64,000 nucleotides of DNA from Clostridiales bacterium (GCA_029268065.1 JAJUHC010000003.1:1-64000); one strand, 5' to 3'; shown: positions 25,946 to 36,095, numbered from the stretch's first letter. Numbers and translations are program-made. The notes: a model not told the origin generated them from the sequence alone.

Positions 25946-28402
25946 TTGGGCACTGAACACATCGCAAAGGTCGCCGTATCCTCCGTCAATTTTGCCGTAG
26001 ACAAGCCATACGATTACAGGATACCCGAAAAGCTAATCGGTACCGCAATACCCGGAACGAGGGTAATTGTCCCGTTTTCAAGAGGAAACAGGCGCACGGA
26101 GGGCCTGATACTCGCAGTAAGCGAGGCCGAAAGCCGTGAACGCCTAAAAAGTATCGAATCCGTGCTGGACGAGCAGCCTGTGCTCAGTGCGGAACAGATT
26201 AGCCTCGCGCTGTGGATGCGGGAGCGGTTTTTCTGTACTGTCTACAACTGCGCGAAAGCCATGCTTCCGGCGGGGCTGTGGTTCAAAACCCAGCGCAGCT
26301 ACGCCGCTGCGGAAAGACGCACACTTGAAGAGGCTTTGGAATCGGTCTCGGGCGACGCGCTAGCGGAGAATATAGTGGCTTTTGTCTACGCCTCCGCGAA
26401 AGAGATAAAATACGATGAAATCAAAACTGCTGTCGGCACAGAAATCGAAAGAGAGTTAAAAATGGCGGTGAAGGCGGGTGCGATAGTTGAGCTTATAAGC
26501 GACAGCCGCAAGATTCGTGACAAGACGGTAAGCTACGCTTATCTATCCGTCCCTGCGGAGGAGGCTCTCGCGATTGCCGATCAGAAGAGAAAAAAATCTC
26601 CCTCTCAGGCGGCGGCTCTGGAGCTGCTTGCTTCCGTTGGCGGCGCTTCGGTTGCTGAAATAGGCTATATCAGCGGAGCTTCCGCCGCTGCGATAAGAAA
26701 TATGGAGAAGTCCGGCCTTGTATGGATGGAACAGAGGGAGGCCTTCCGCAGACCGGCAATAACCGAAACCGGAAGAATGGATATCGGAGATCTGACGGCC
26801 GAGCAGCGGGTGGCATTTTCGGGCATTAAGTCACTGTTTTCCAAGGCTCCGGCCGCAGCCCTGCTTTACGGGGTGACGGGAAGCGGAAAGACCGCGATAT
26901 ACATAAAGCTTATAAGGGACACCATAGAAAGGGGTCGGACTGCGCTCGTCCTTGTGCCGGAAATTGCGCTTACGCCGCAGCTTGTGAGTACTTTTTCAAA
27001 TCACTTCGGAGAAAGCGTGGCGGTTCTGCACAGCTCGCTGGGAATGGGAGTGCAGTACGACGAATGGAAGAGAATAAAATCGGGCGGCGTGCGTGTCGTC
27101 GTAGGCACGCGTTCCGCCGTGTTCGCGCCGCTTAATGATCTGGGGCTTATAATAATTGACGAGGAGCAGGAGCACACCTATAAGTCTGAAAACAGCCCGC
27201 GCTACCATGCCCGCGACATAGCCAAGTACAGAGCCGTGCAGAGCGGGGCTCTTCTGCTTCTTGGGACTGCTACGCCCTCAATAGAGACCATGTACAGCGC
27301 CAAAACGGGGAAATACGGACTTTTTACCCTTGAATCCCGCTTTAACGGCAGGGCCCTGCCCGAAGTAATTGTTGCGGATATGAAGCGCGAGCTCCGCCAG
27401 GGCAACGGTTCGACGATAAGCTCGGTTCTTAGGGAGGAGATAGAAAAGAATCTCCGCAACGGCGAGCAGACGATACTGTTCATAAACCGGCGCGGAGCCA
27501 GCAATCTGATTACCTGTCCCGAATGCGGCTTTACATATGGCTGTCCTAACTGCAGCGTTTCACTGACCTATCATTCGGCCAACAAGCGGGTAATGTGTCA
27601 CTACTGCGGACACTCCGAGCCTATTGCCGATGCATGCCCCAGCTGCGGCGGAATGCTCAAGCATGTGGGTGTTGGCACGCAGAAGGTGGCGGATGAGCTC
27701 GGATCGATTTTTCCGGGTGTCGGTGTCATAAGAATGGACACTGACACGGTGACCGCCTTAAATCCTCACGACAGGATACTATCCCGCTTCGAAAAGAAGC
27801 GCGTGCCGATACTGGTCGGCACGCAAATGGTTACGAAAGGTCTGAATTTTGAAAACGTTACGCTTGTCGGGGTGGTTCTGGCGGACCAGATATTGTATTC
27901 CGGAGATTACAGGGCGGGGGAGCGCGCCTTTTCGCTTATTACCCAGGTGGTGGGCCGTGCCGGAAGGGGCGGCAAACCCGGCAGGGCGGTCATTCAGACA
28001 TTTACGCCGAACAATGAGCTTATAAAGCTTGCGGCGCGTCAGGATTACGGGGCCTTCTATGATCGTGAAATAGAGCTTCGGAGGGTGCTGGGCGCGCCGC
28101 CGATTGCGGAACTGTTTGCGATAAACGTTTCAGGAATGGACGAAACCGCGGTCCTTAAGTGTTGTTTTGATATGAGGAGAGTTTTACGCGAGCTTTTTGG
28201 AAATAATAAGGCGGCGAGGGTGTTGGGCCCGGCTCCGGCGGCGGTGGTGAGGGTCAGCAACCGTTACCGTTACCGCATCCTTATAAGCTCGGAAAATACA
28301 AAGAATATGCGGACCATTATCGGCAACGTGATAATAAAATATTTACAGGACGGCAAATACAGGGGGCTGTCGATTTTCGGGGACATAAACCCGCTTGACT
28401 GA
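25946..28402 (+). CDS. priA: Primosomal replication protein N' (PriA helicase)
   Basis: 818 residues. The N-terminal 3'-DNA binding domain is followed by Walker A GVTGSGKT, DEEQEHTYKSENSPRYHARD, the zinc-binding insertion (CPECGFTYGCPNC, CHYCG, CPSCGG) and helicase motifs such as QVVGRAGRGGKPG. It restarts stalled replication forks. TTG 25946 is 6 nt behind GGGAGGG; an in-frame TTG at 25931 overlaps that ribosome binding site and is rejected. Confidence 0.95.
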   Translation: MGTEHIAKVAVSSVNFAVDKPYDYRIPEKLIGTAIPGTRVIVPFSRGNRRTEGLILAVSEAESRERLKSIESVLDEQPVLSAEQISLALWMRERFFCTVYNCAKAMLPAGLWFKTQRSYAAAERRTLEEALESVSGDALAENIVAFVYASAKEIKYDEIKTAVGTEIERELKMAVKAGAIVELISDSRKIRDKTVSYAYLSVPAEEALAIADQKRKKSPSQAAALELLASVGGASVAEIGYISGASAAAIRNMEKSGLVWMEQREAFRRPAITETGRMDIGDLTAEQRVAFSGIKSLFSKAPAAALLYGVTGSGKTAIYIKLIRDTIERGRTALVLVPEIALTPQLVSTFSNHFGESVAVLHSSLGMGVQYDEWKRIKSGGVRVVVGTRSAVFAPLNDLGLIIIDEEQEHTYKSENSPRYHARDIAKYRAVQSGALLLLGTATPSIETMYSAKTGKYGLFTLESRFNGRALPEVIVADMKRELRQGNGSTISSVLREEIEKNLRNGEQTILFINRRGASNLITCPECGFTYGCPNCSVSLTYHSANKRVMCHYCGHSEPIADACPSCGGMLKHVGVGTQKVADELGSIFPGVGVIRMDTDTVTALNPHDRILSRFEKKRVPILVGTQMVTKGLNFENVTLVGVVLADQILYSGDYRAGERAFSLITQVVGRAGRGGKPGRAVIQTFTPNNELIKLAARQDYGAFYDREIELRRVLGAPPIAELFAINVSGMDETAVLKCCFDMRRVLRELFGNNKAARVLGPAPAAVVRVSNRYRYRILISSENTKNMRTIIGNVIIKYLQDGKYRGLSIFGDINPLD

Positions 28403-28415
28403 CTGGAGGATAAAA

Positions 28416-28976
28416 ATGGCACTCAGAAATATACTCAAGGATTCGGATCCGGCGCTGAGGAAGAAAAGCCGCCCGGTGACGGATTTCAACAAACGGCTGT
28501 GGGAACTGCTTGACGACATGCGCGAAACGATGCTTGATGCAAACGGAAGCGGGCTTGCCGCTCCGCAGGTCGGGATACTGCGCCGCGCTTTTCTCGTCGC
28601 CGCGCCCGCCGCGCACGAAAGCGAAGCGGAGGCTGAGCCTTTGACGGAGGATGAGGAATATGATGAGGAGATAATGGAGCTCATCAATCCTGAAATATTG
28701 GAGGTAAACGGAGAGCAGACCGGGCTGGAGGGCTGTCTCAGCCTGCCTGGAGTCTGGGGCATCGTTACGCGTCCCATGCGCGTGAAGGTGCGAGCTCAGG
28801 ACAGGTTCGGCAACTATTTTGAGGCGGAGGGAGAGGGCCTGACGGCGAGGGCCATCTGCCACGAGCTGGGACACCTTGACGGGCAGCTCTTTACGGATGT
28901 CGCTGACAGGATTCTCGACGGCAAGGAGCTTGAGGAGCTCGTCGCCGGGCGCGAAGAAAAGAAAGACGCGGAGTAG
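28416..28976 (+). CDS. def: Peptide deformylase
   Basis: 186 residues with motif I GSGLAAPQVG (44-53), motif II EGCLSLP (from 105) and motif III HELGH (149-153), the metal site. An insertion of about 20 mostly acidic residues (about 65-86, HESEAEAEPLTEDEEYDEE) separates motifs I and II. The active site itself is intact. It removes the formyl group from nascent proteins and is followed by fmt, the enzyme adding it. Confidence 0.95.
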   Translation: MALRNILKDSDPALRKKSRPVTDFNKRLWELLDDMRETMLDANGSGLAAPQVGILRRAFLVAAPAAHESEAEAEPLTEDEEYDEEIMELINPEILEVNGEQTGLEGCLSLPGVWGIVTRPMRVKVRAQDRFGNYFEAEGEGLTARAICHELGHLDGQLFTDVADRILDGKELEELVAGREEKKDAE

Positions 28977-28981
28977 TCTTA

Positions 28982-29893
28982 ATGAGGATAATATTTATGG
29001 GTACTCCGGATTTTGCCGCGGAGTCCCTTAGAGGGATCTATGAAGACGGGCACGAGATCTGCGCGGTTTTTACCCAGCCAGACAGGCCCAGGGACAGAGG
29101 CATGAAAATCAGCTTCAGCCCGGTCAAGGAGCTGGCGCTGAAATACGCTTTGCCGGTATATCAGCCTGAAACGCTGCGAGACGGGGAGACTGCAGGGCTT
29201 ATACGATCCCTGGCGCCCGATATAATAGCGATCGTTGCCTACGGTAAGCTGATACCGAGCGACATAATAAGTATCCCGCCCAAGGGCTGCGTAAACCTTC
29301 ACGCGTCGCTGCTCCCGAAATACAGGGGATCGGCGCCCATTCAGTGGAGCGTCCTGAATGGAGATAAGGAAACGGGAGTCACGACAATTTATATAAACGA
29401 GGCCATGGACGCGGGGGATATCATAGAAAGCCGAGCCGTCCAAATTGGTGAATACGAGACCTCGGGGGAACTCTTTGAGCGTCTGAAGGCCGAAGGCGCG
29501 GACCTTTTGCGCCACACGATCCGCGCCATCGGGGACGGTTCAGCAAGGAGGATCAGGCAGGACGATTCGCAGGCGGTCTACGCGAGGCAGCTCTCAAAAA
29601 GCGATTCTCCGATAGACTGGAGCCTGAGCTCGGAGCAGGTAGTCAATAAAATCAGGGGACTTAACCCCTGGCCGGTCGCGACCGCGAAATTAGCGGGAGC
29701 CGAGCTGAAAATATACGCGGCCGTAAAAACGGGAAACCTTACGGACAGAGCTGCGGGTGAGATAGTAAGGTCCGGCGGGGACGGAATAGAAGTCGCCTGC
29801 GGCGACGGAAGGACGATACTGATCACGGAGCTTCAGGCCCCGGGAAAGAAGCGTATGAGCGCTGAGGATTACCTGCGCGGACACAAACTTTGA
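28982..29893 (+). CDS. fmt: Methionyl-tRNA formyltransferase
   Basis: 303 residues with MGTPDFAAESL, the 10-formyl-THF binding and catalytic region VNLHASLLPKYRGSAPIQW, and the C-terminal tRNA-binding domain (YARQLSKSDSPIDWS). It formylates initiator Met-tRNA. It is 5 bp behind def in the usual order. Confidence 0.96.
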   Translation: MRIIFMGTPDFAAESLRGIYEDGHEICAVFTQPDRPRDRGMKISFSPVKELALKYALPVYQPETLRDGETAGLIRSLAPDIIAIVAYGKLIPSDIISIPPKGCVNLHASLLPKYRGSAPIQWSVLNGDKETGVTTIYINEAMDAGDIIESRAVQIGEYETSGELFERLKAEGADLLRHTIRAIGDGSARRIRQDDSQAVYARQLSKSDSPIDWSLSSEQVVNKIRGLNPWPVATAKLAGAELKIYAAVKTGNLTDRAAGEIVRSGGDGIEVACGDGRTILITELQAPGKKRMSAEDYLRGHKL

Positions 29894-29906
29894 GGGAGAT
29901 AAATAG

Positions 29907-31235
29907 ATGGCATCAAACGCCAGAGAAGCGGCTCTGAAAGCCGTTGGCGCGTTTCGAAGAAGCGGGGCCTGGCCGGAAGACCTTTTGAACAGCATAATCG
30001 TAAAAGAGGGACTTTCGGACCTTGACGCCGCTCTCGCATCAAGGCTTTGCTACGGCGTTTTGCAAAACAGGCTGCTCTGCGATTATTACATCTCCCGCTT
30101 TTCCTCCATAAAGATCAATAAAATAGAGCCGAAGGTCATGGACATTCTGGAGCTTTCGGTGTACCAGCTGCTTTTTACGGACAAGATTCCGCCCAGCGCG
30201 GTAGTCAACGAGGCGGTAAAGCTGACAAAAAGATCCGCATGCCCCAGGGCCTCTGGCTTTGTCAACGCGCTTCTGAGGAGAATTTCCGAGAATATTGACA
30301 GCCTTCCCGAAGTCGAGGCCGATACCGCTGAGAAAATGCTTTCAATAAAATACAGCCACCCGCTCCCGCTTATAAAGCTTTTGGGAAGCTTTATGGAGCC
30401 GGCAGAGGTCGAAAGGCTGCTTGCGGCGAATAACGAAATAGTGCCGCTGACCGCCCAGGCAAACACCTTGAGATCAGACGCGGAGGCGGTCGTTTCTGCG
30501 CTTGAGTCGGACGGGGCGGAGGTAGAAAGGCATCCGTGGCTAAGTGACTGCGTTCTGATAAAGGGCGGGGGAAGCCCCGAACGATTAAGAGCCTTCAGGG
30601 ACGGACTTTTTTATATTCAGGACGCCGCTTCGCGACTTGCTGTCATGGCGGCATCGCCGGAGCCCGGACAGACTGTTCTGGACGCTTGCTCAGCCCCGGG
30701 CGGGAAAGCCTTCGCAGCGGCGCTCCTGATGCGAAATTCGGGACGGATAGTAGCCGCAGATATACATGAAAAGAAGCTTATGCGCATCCGCGAAGGGGCA
30801 AGACGCCTGGGGATAGGGAGCATAGACGCCGCTCTCATGGACGCGAGCGAGCCGATGCCGGAGCTGAAGGGCAAGTTTGACCTTGTAATTGCCGACGTGC
30901 CCTGCTCGGGATTGGGTGTAATCAGAAAAAAGCCTGAGATAAGGTTCAAAAGCCTCGACGATTTAAGGCTGCTTCCCGAAATTCAGTCCAGGATCATAGA
31001 TAATCTGGCTGAGTATGTTAGGCCCGGGGGCGTGCTCATGTATTCGACCTGCACGATACTGCCGGATGAAAACGAAAACGTCGTAAACGCCTTTTTGAGC
31101 CGCAGGAGCGGTTTTACGCCCGAACCCTTCGCACTGCCCGGACCGATAGGCGAAGCGAGGACGGGGATGCTGACCCTGCTGCCGCATATCCACGGCACCG
31201 ACGGGTTTTTTATGTGCAAGTTGAGGAAAAAATAA
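29907..31235 (+). CDS. rsmB: 16S rRNA (cytosine-967-C5)-methyltransferase
   Basis: 442 residues. An N-terminal NusB-like RNA-binding domain (ALKAVGAFRRSG, NALLRRISEN) is followed by the Sun/NOL1 methyltransferase domain with SAM motif LDACSAPGGKA and the two catalytic cysteines in DVPCSGLG and STCTILPDE. It modifies 16S rRNA. It overlaps the start codon of rlmN by 1 bp. Confidence 0.95.
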   Translation: MASNAREAALKAVGAFRRSGAWPEDLLNSIIVKEGLSDLDAALASRLCYGVLQNRLLCDYYISRFSSIKINKIEPKVMDILELSVYQLLFTDKIPPSAVVNEAVKLTKRSACPRASGFVNALLRRISENIDSLPEVEADTAEKMLSIKYSHPLPLIKLLGSFMEPAEVERLLAANNEIVPLTAQANTLRSDAEAVVSALESDGAEVERHPWLSDCVLIKGGGSPERLRAFRDGLFYIQDAASRLAVMAASPEPGQTVLDACSAPGGKAFAAALLMRNSGRIVAADIHEKKLMRIREGARRLGIGSIDAALMDASEPMPELKGKFDLVIADVPCSGLGVIRKKPEIRFKSLDDLRLLPEIQSRIIDNLAEYVRPGGVLMYSTCTILPDENENVVNAFLSRRSGFTPEPFALPGPIGEARTGMLTLLPHIHGTDGFFMCKLRKK

Positions 31236-32257
31236 TGGAAAAAGCGGATATCAAATCCATGCTGCCGGGTGAAATAGAGAAGGTTCTTTTTGAGATGAAC
31301 GAGCCTAAATTCAGGGCCAAGCAGATTTTTGCCTGGCTAGCGCGCGGTGCTAAGGATTTCGGCGAGATGACGGATGTCGGCAGGGCGCTCCAGGAGAAGC
31401 TCCGTGAGCGGTTTTATATCACTTCACCTGAAATACAGAGAAGACAGGTTTCAAAAGAGGACGGCACGGTTAAATATCTCTGGAGGCTCATTGACGGGAA
31501 CGCTGTTGAAAGCGTAGTCATGCACTATAAGCACGGCAGCACCGTGTGCGTATCGTCCCAGGTCGGCTGCAAGATGGGCTGCGTGTTCTGCGCCTCAGCC
31601 CGCGGGGGCTGGGTGCGCGATCTGAAAGCCTCGGAAATACTGGACCAGGTCATATTTGCGGGGCTGGACCTCAAAACTAAAATCTCCAATATTGTCATGA
31701 TGGGAATAGGCGAGCCGCTCGACAATTTTGAAAACGTTATGCGTTTTCTTGAGCTTGTGAACCATCCGGAGGGCCTGAATATCGGTATGCGCCACATTTC
31801 GCTTTCCACCTGCGGTCTGCCTGATATGATCGACAGGCTGCGGGAGCGTAATTTGCAGCTGACGTTGTCCCTGTCGCTGCACGCTCCGGACGGAGAAACA
31901 AGGTCGAAGCTGATGCCTATAAACAGGCGCTATCCCGAAGAGGAGGTTTTGAGGGCCTGCGAAAGATATTTCGAAAGCACCGGCAGGCGCATCTCCTTTG
32001 AATACGCTTTGATAGACGGAGTGAACGATTCGGACCGGCAGGCGGCAAAGCTTGCCGAGGCGGCGCGAAGGCTAGGGGCTCATATCAATCTTATTCAGCT
32101 GAACGACATAGAAAACAGCCAGCTCAGGCCTTCCCGGAACCTGAAGCGGTTTATATCGATACTCGAGGAAGCCGGTGCAAACGTCACGGTGAGGCGCAGA
32201 CTCGGGAGCGATATCGAGGCAGCCTGCGGACAGCTCAGGAAAAAGGCTGCGCAATGA
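31235..32257 (+). CDS. rlmN: Dual-specificity RNA methyltransferase RlmN
   Basis: 340 residues, a radical SAM methyl synthase. The cluster cysteines are in CKMGCVFC, the methyl-carrying cysteine is in IEAACGQLR near the C terminus and the second catalytic cysteine in LSTCGLP. It methylates A2503 of 23S rRNA and A37 of some tRNAs. ATG 31235 overlaps the rsmB stop, with TGAGGA as ribosome binding site. Confidence 0.96.
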   Translation: MEKADIKSMLPGEIEKVLFEMNEPKFRAKQIFAWLARGAKDFGEMTDVGRALQEKLRERFYITSPEIQRRQVSKEDGTVKYLWRLIDGNAVESVVMHYKHGSTVCVSSQVGCKMGCVFCASARGGWVRDLKASEILDQVIFAGLDLKTKISNIVMMGIGEPLDNFENVMRFLELVNHPEGLNIGMRHISLSTCGLPDMIDRLRERNLQLTLSLSLHAPDGETRSKLMPINRRYPEEEVLRACERYFESTGRRISFEYALIDGVNDSDRQAAKLAEAARRLGAHINLIQLNDIENSQLRPSRNLKRFISILEEAGANVTVRRRLGSDIEAACGQLRKKAAQ

Positions 32258-32285
32258 CTATCGGATCTCGGAATAGAGGCTTTGT

Positions 32286-33017
32286 ATGAACGGTTGGGGT
32301 ATGACAGACAGGGGGGCGGTACGCTCCCAAAACCAGGATTCCTTTGCTCTTGAGCTCGTTCCCGGCAGAGATATCGCCCTTTGCGTGGTATGTGACGGCA
32401 TGGGCGGGGCAAACGCCGGAAACGTGGCGAGCAGCATAGCCGCTGAAGGCTTCATGGATTATGTTAAGAACGGCCTGCTTAAGGTATCCGAAACGGCGGA
32501 GCTTTCGGTCCTGATACGGCAGGCGGCGTCCTACGCAAACAGTATGGTTTACGAAGTCGCAAGCGTTGAAAAGGAATGCGTCGGCATGGGTACGACGCTG
32601 GTGGGCGCGATAGTCGTCGGAGATTACGCGTCCGTAATCAACGTCGGGGACAGCAGGGCGTATTTCATCAATCCGGAGGGAATTCACCGTATAACGAAGG
32701 ACCACTCGCTCGTTGAGGACATGATAGACAGGGGAGACATCACCAGGGAAGAGGCGGTCAGGCATCCTGACAAAAACCTTATTACGAGGGCGCTCGGAGT
32801 CGACTCGAGAATACTGTGCGACGTTTTTGAGCTAAAGCTGAATAAGGGGGATTCCTTGCTGCTTTGCACGGACGGCCTTACAAACATTATAGACGACGAA
32901 ACGATATGGAAATATGCTCAGGACCCGGACAGGGGCAGCTTTTGCCGACGTATCGTGGAGCTCGGGCTTGAGTTGGGGGCGCCCGACAACATAACTGTCG
33001 TACTTATAGAAAAATAA
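32286..33017 (+). CDS. stp: PP2C-family Ser/Thr phosphatase (Stp/PrpC)
   Basis: 243 residues with the PP2C metal motifs RSQNQDSFA, VVCDGMGGANAGN, INVGDSRAY and the C-terminal APDNITVVLI. It reverses phosphorylation by the kinase encoded next, a pair conserved across Firmicutes. Confidence 0.95.
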   Translation: MNGWGMTDRGAVRSQNQDSFALELVPGRDIALCVVCDGMGGANAGNVASSIAAEGFMDYVKNGLLKVSETAELSVLIRQAASYANSMVYEVASVEKECVGMGTTLVGAIVVGDYASVINVGDSRAYFINPEGIHRITKDHSLVEDMIDRGDITREEAVRHPDKNLITRALGVDSRILCDVFELKLNKGDSLLLCTDGLTNIIDDETIWKYAQDPDRGSFCRRIVELGLELGAPDNITVVLIEK

Positions 33018-33050
33018 TCATCCGCTTCAAGCGGGAGGTATATTAGGCAA

Positions 33051-34799
33051 ATGGGTAACGAAGACAAGTACTTGGGGAAATTTCTCGATAACCGCTATGA
33101 AATCATAGATGTTATCGGTATCGGCGGCATGTCTGTTGTATACAAGGCGGTATGCCACAGGCTCAACAGGCCGGTCGCCGTAAAGATACTCAAAGAAGAA
33201 TATGTATCGAATGACGATTTCAGGCGCCGCTTTCATACTGAGGCGCAGGCTGTCGCAATGCTTTCACACCCCAATATCGTTGCTGTGTACGACGTGAGCC
33301 GCTCGGGCAACATTGAATACATTGTAATGGAAATGATTGACGGAATGACGCTGAAGCAGTACATGCAGAGGCGCGGTCCGCTTTCATGGACGGAGACGCT
33401 GCACTTTTCCCTTCAGATCGCGAGGGCTCTCGGACACGCTCATGACAAGGGGATAGTTCACCGCGACATCAAGCCGCAGAATATCATGATACTCCGCGAC
33501 GGTACGGCGAAGGTTGCCGATTTCGGAATAGCCCATCTGCAGAGCGCGGGTGAGGAAACCGTAACCAAGGACGCCATAGGCTCAGTGCACTATATTTCGC
33601 CGGAGCAGGCCAAGGGCGAGGTCGTGGATACCCGCGCGGACATTTATTCCTTCGGCGTGGTAATGTACGAGATGCTGACCGGAAGGCTGCCCTTCGAGGG
33701 GGATACCCCTGTTTCGGTAGCTATACAGCACATAAGCTCGATACCGCTTCTGCCGAGCGATATAAATCCCGACGTTCCCAAAAGGCTCGAAGCGATAGTC
33801 ATGAAAGCCATGAACCCGAAGCTGAACGAGAGGTATCAGACAGTAGACGAGATGCGAAGCGACCTTGAAGAGTTCGGAAAAAATCCGGACTCCTCCGGTG
33901 ATACTTCCTCTGCCGACATTGAAGACATCATTCCCGGTCAGAGCGCCGAGATCCTGAAAAGCGGCGGCAGGTTTACGCAGCCCGACAAGCGCCGCGGAGG
34001 CCTGCAGAACGAGCAGTCGGTGAAGGATACGAGGAAATCGAGGCGCAAGTCCACGATAGTCGGGATATCGGTTTTTACCCTTTTCGTTATTGCTGTATTC
34101 GCTTTCCTGTGGATTTTCTGGTTCAGGGATATGTTCGCAAGCCCGAATACCATTACGGTTCCTGATTTTGTCGGGACAAAGCTCAGCGACATACTGGCCA
34201 ATCCCAACTATACGAGCAAATTCAACTTCTCCACGGTTTACGAGCCGAATTCGGAGTATCAGGAGGGCTATGTCGTCGCTCAGGATCCACTGTCGAACCG
34301 CAGCGTTGTGAGTACAAAAAGCGGCGTGGACGTCAGGCTGACCGTAAGCCGCGGCACAAGCTATCTTACCGTGCCCAACGTCGTGGGAGCGGAATACAGG
34401 GAAGCGGTTATACAGCTTGAGAAGATAAAGCTGGTCGTCAAGCAGGATACCGTGACCTCCAATACCGTACAGGTGGGCCATGTAATCAGCTCGATTCCGG
34501 CCGCCGGAGAAAAGATTCTTCCCGGCAGTACGGTGTATATCACGATAAGCGGAGGACCTCAGATAAAGTACGTCAAGGTTCCGAATATCGTCGGAATGAG
34601 CCTGAACAAGGCCATAGATACGCTGGAGTCGCTCAATCTCACTGTCGGCGGCATAGCGCTCGCGGCGGACAATTCCGCTATTGGAACCATAATATACCAA
34701 AGCGCCTCCCCGGGCATCGAGGTTCCTGAATACACCGTCGTGGATATCAAGGCGTCAAGCGGCCCCAACGCGCCGGCCGCAAAAGGCCAGGGAGGCTGA
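33051..34799 (+). CDS. prkC: PASTA-domain Ser/Thr protein kinase (PrkC/PknB)
   Basis: 582 residues. The kinase domain (about 1-270) has GIGGMSVVYKA, VAVKIL, HRDIKPQN and DFGIAH. A juxtamembrane linker, one transmembrane helix (about 335-360, IVGISVFTLFVIAVFAFLWIF) and three extracellular PASTA repeats follow. It senses muropeptides or lipid II and controls division, dormancy exit and metabolism in relatives. It ends 3 bp before rsgA. Confidence 0.96.
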   Translation: MGNEDKYLGKFLDNRYEIIDVIGIGGMSVVYKAVCHRLNRPVAVKILKEEYVSNDDFRRRFHTEAQAVAMLSHPNIVAVYDVSRSGNIEYIVMEMIDGMTLKQYMQRRGPLSWTETLHFSLQIARALGHAHDKGIVHRDIKPQNIMILRDGTAKVADFGIAHLQSAGEETVTKDAIGSVHYISPEQAKGEVVDTRADIYSFGVVMYEMLTGRLPFEGDTPVSVAIQHISSIPLLPSDINPDVPKRLEAIVMKAMNPKLNERYQTVDEMRSDLEEFGKNPDSSGDTSSADIEDIIPGQSAEILKSGGRFTQPDKRRGGLQNEQSVKDTRKSRRKSTIVGISVFTLFVIAVFAFLWIFWFRDMFASPNTITVPDFVGTKLSDILANPNYTSKFNFSTVYEPNSEYQEGYVVAQDPLSNRSVVSTKSGVDVRLTVSRGTSYLTVPNVVGAEYREAVIQLEKIKLVVKQDTVTSNTVQVGHVISSIPAAGEKILPGSTVYITISGGPQIKYVKVPNIVGMSLNKAIDTLESLNLTVGGIALAADNSAIGTIIYQSASPGIEVPEYTVVDIKASSGPNAPAAKGQGG

Positions 34800-34802
34800 G
34801 CG

Positions 34803-35687
34803 ATGTCAATCGAAGGCGTCATAATGAAGGCGCTCAGCGGCTTCTATTATGTACTGACGGACGGCGGCAGCCTGGAGTGCCGCGCAAGGGGGAAATTCCG
34901 GCTTGACAAGGTAAGTCCGCTGGTGGGAGACCGCGTCGTCGTATCTCCTACCGGCGAAGGAAAGGGCGTGCTTGAAAAGGTGCTTCCCAGAAGAAACTCG
35001 TTTATCCGTCCGGCCGTAGCCAATATCGATCAGATGGTGATAGTGGCCTCGGAAACCATACCTGTAACCGACCCCTTTCTGATAGACAGGATAATAGCTA
35101 TCGCCGAGCTGAGGAGCTGCGAGCCGCTGATAGTTATCAACAAATGCGACATCAGCGAGGATATACGCCTTAAGGACATCTACTCCAAGGCAGGATTTAA
35201 GACGCTTATGGTAAGCGCCGTAACCGGCTTGGGAATCGACAGCCTCGCCGACGCGCTTAAGGGCAAGGTGAACGCCTTTACGGGCAACTCCGGGGTGGGC
35301 AAGTCAAGCATACTTAACGCCTTAAACGATTTTCGCATTGAAACCGGAGAGGTCAGCAGCAAGCTGGGGCGCGGCAGGCACACCACAAGGCATGTCGAGC
35401 TGTATACGCTGAATAACGGCGCCGTCATCGCAGACACCCCGGGCTTTGCCGCCTTTGATTCCAATGAGGAACTGGGCGGAAAGAACGATCTGCAGTTTGC
35501 CTTCAGGGAGTTCAGGCCTCTTCTCGGGAACTGCCAGTACCGGGACTGCGCGCATATAAGGGAGCAGGGCTGCGCCGTCGTCAAGGCGCTTTCAGAAGGA
35601 AAGATATGTGAGTCGCGTTACTCCAGCTATGTGAGGCTGTACGAGCAGCTCAAGCAGATAAAGGACTGGGAACTGAAGAAAAAATAA
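34803..35687 (+). CDS. rsgA: Ribosome small-subunit-dependent GTPase A
   Basis: 294 residues: OB fold, circularly permuted GTPase motifs NKCD (G4), GNSGVGKSS (G1), DTPGF (G3) and the zinc knuckle CQYRDCAHIREQGC. It acts in 30S maturation. In Bacillus rpe and thiN follow; here a strong terminator ends the run. Confidence 0.96.
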   Translation: MSIEGVIMKALSGFYYVLTDGGSLECRARGKFRLDKVSPLVGDRVVVSPTGEGKGVLEKVLPRRNSFIRPAVANIDQMVIVASETIPVTDPFLIDRIIAIAELRSCEPLIVINKCDISEDIRLKDIYSKAGFKTLMVSAVTGLGIDSLADALKGKVNAFTGNSGVGKSSILNALNDFRIETGEVSSKLGRGRHTTRHVELYTLNNGAVIADTPGFAAFDSNEELGGKNDLQFAFREFRPLLGNCQYRDCAHIREQGCAVVKALSEGKICESRYSSYVRLYEQLKQIKDWELKKK

Positions 35688-35690
35688 CGA

Positions 35691-35738
35691 TCCTCCGAGC
35701 GCCGGATCTTCCGGCAAGGCTCGGAGGGATTTTTTTTA
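35691..35738 (+). terminator. Strong intrinsic terminator of the gmk-rsgA run
   Basis: CCTCCGAGC (35692-35700) pairs with GCTCGGAGG (35719-35727), an inner stem GCCGG/CCGGC stacks on it, and eight T follow at 35731-35738. Confidence 0.9.
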
Positions 35739-35741
35739 CCG

Positions 35742-35936
35742 GACAATGTACGCCCGGCTTGGCTTGCGCGTATATTATAAGGAGGAATACTGCGGACTTG
35801 AACGGCGAAGACATAAAGATCGAAACTATGGTTTTTGCGACAGCCGAATTTTGGACCAAGGCGCGGTTCATGCCTCGGCATCTGCCACAGCAGAGGTTCA
35901 ATCAATGATTTTATGAATCGCGAAGGGGGGTTTTAT
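35742..35936 (+). other. Gene-free stretch with one doubtful 36-codon frame
   Basis: No gene can be supported here. A TTG at 35798, 13 nt behind GGAGG, opens a 36-residue frame ending at 35908 with no recognised family. The bases around 35770-35785 (TATATTATAAGGAGG) look like a translation signal without a convincing gene behind it. The stretch holds the site where rpe and thiN lie in Bacillus. Confidence 0.35.
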
Positions 35937-36095
35937 ATGAGAAGAATATGCTTAAGAGGAGGCAAGAAGCTGGGAGTCTTGCTTCTTACTCTGGGCTCAA
36001 TCATTATACTCGCGCTGATAATGCCTCCGCTTTTCTGGTGCTTTGCTTTGGGAATTGCTCTTATCTGTGCGGGTATAGCGCTGCTTAAACACTGA
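35937..36095 (+). CDS. Small membrane protein, 52 residues
   Basis: RRICLRGGKKLGVLLLTLGS followed by a second hydrophobic stretch LFWCFALGIALICAGIALL gives two predicted membrane helices after a basic N terminus. ATG 35937 stands 6-7 nt behind GAAGGGGGG, an excellent ribosome binding site. It lies just before spoVM, so a sporulation role is possible. No characterised family was recognised. Confidence 0.6.
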   Translation: MRRICLRGGKKLGVLLLTLGSIIILALIMPPLFWCFALGIALICAGIALLKH

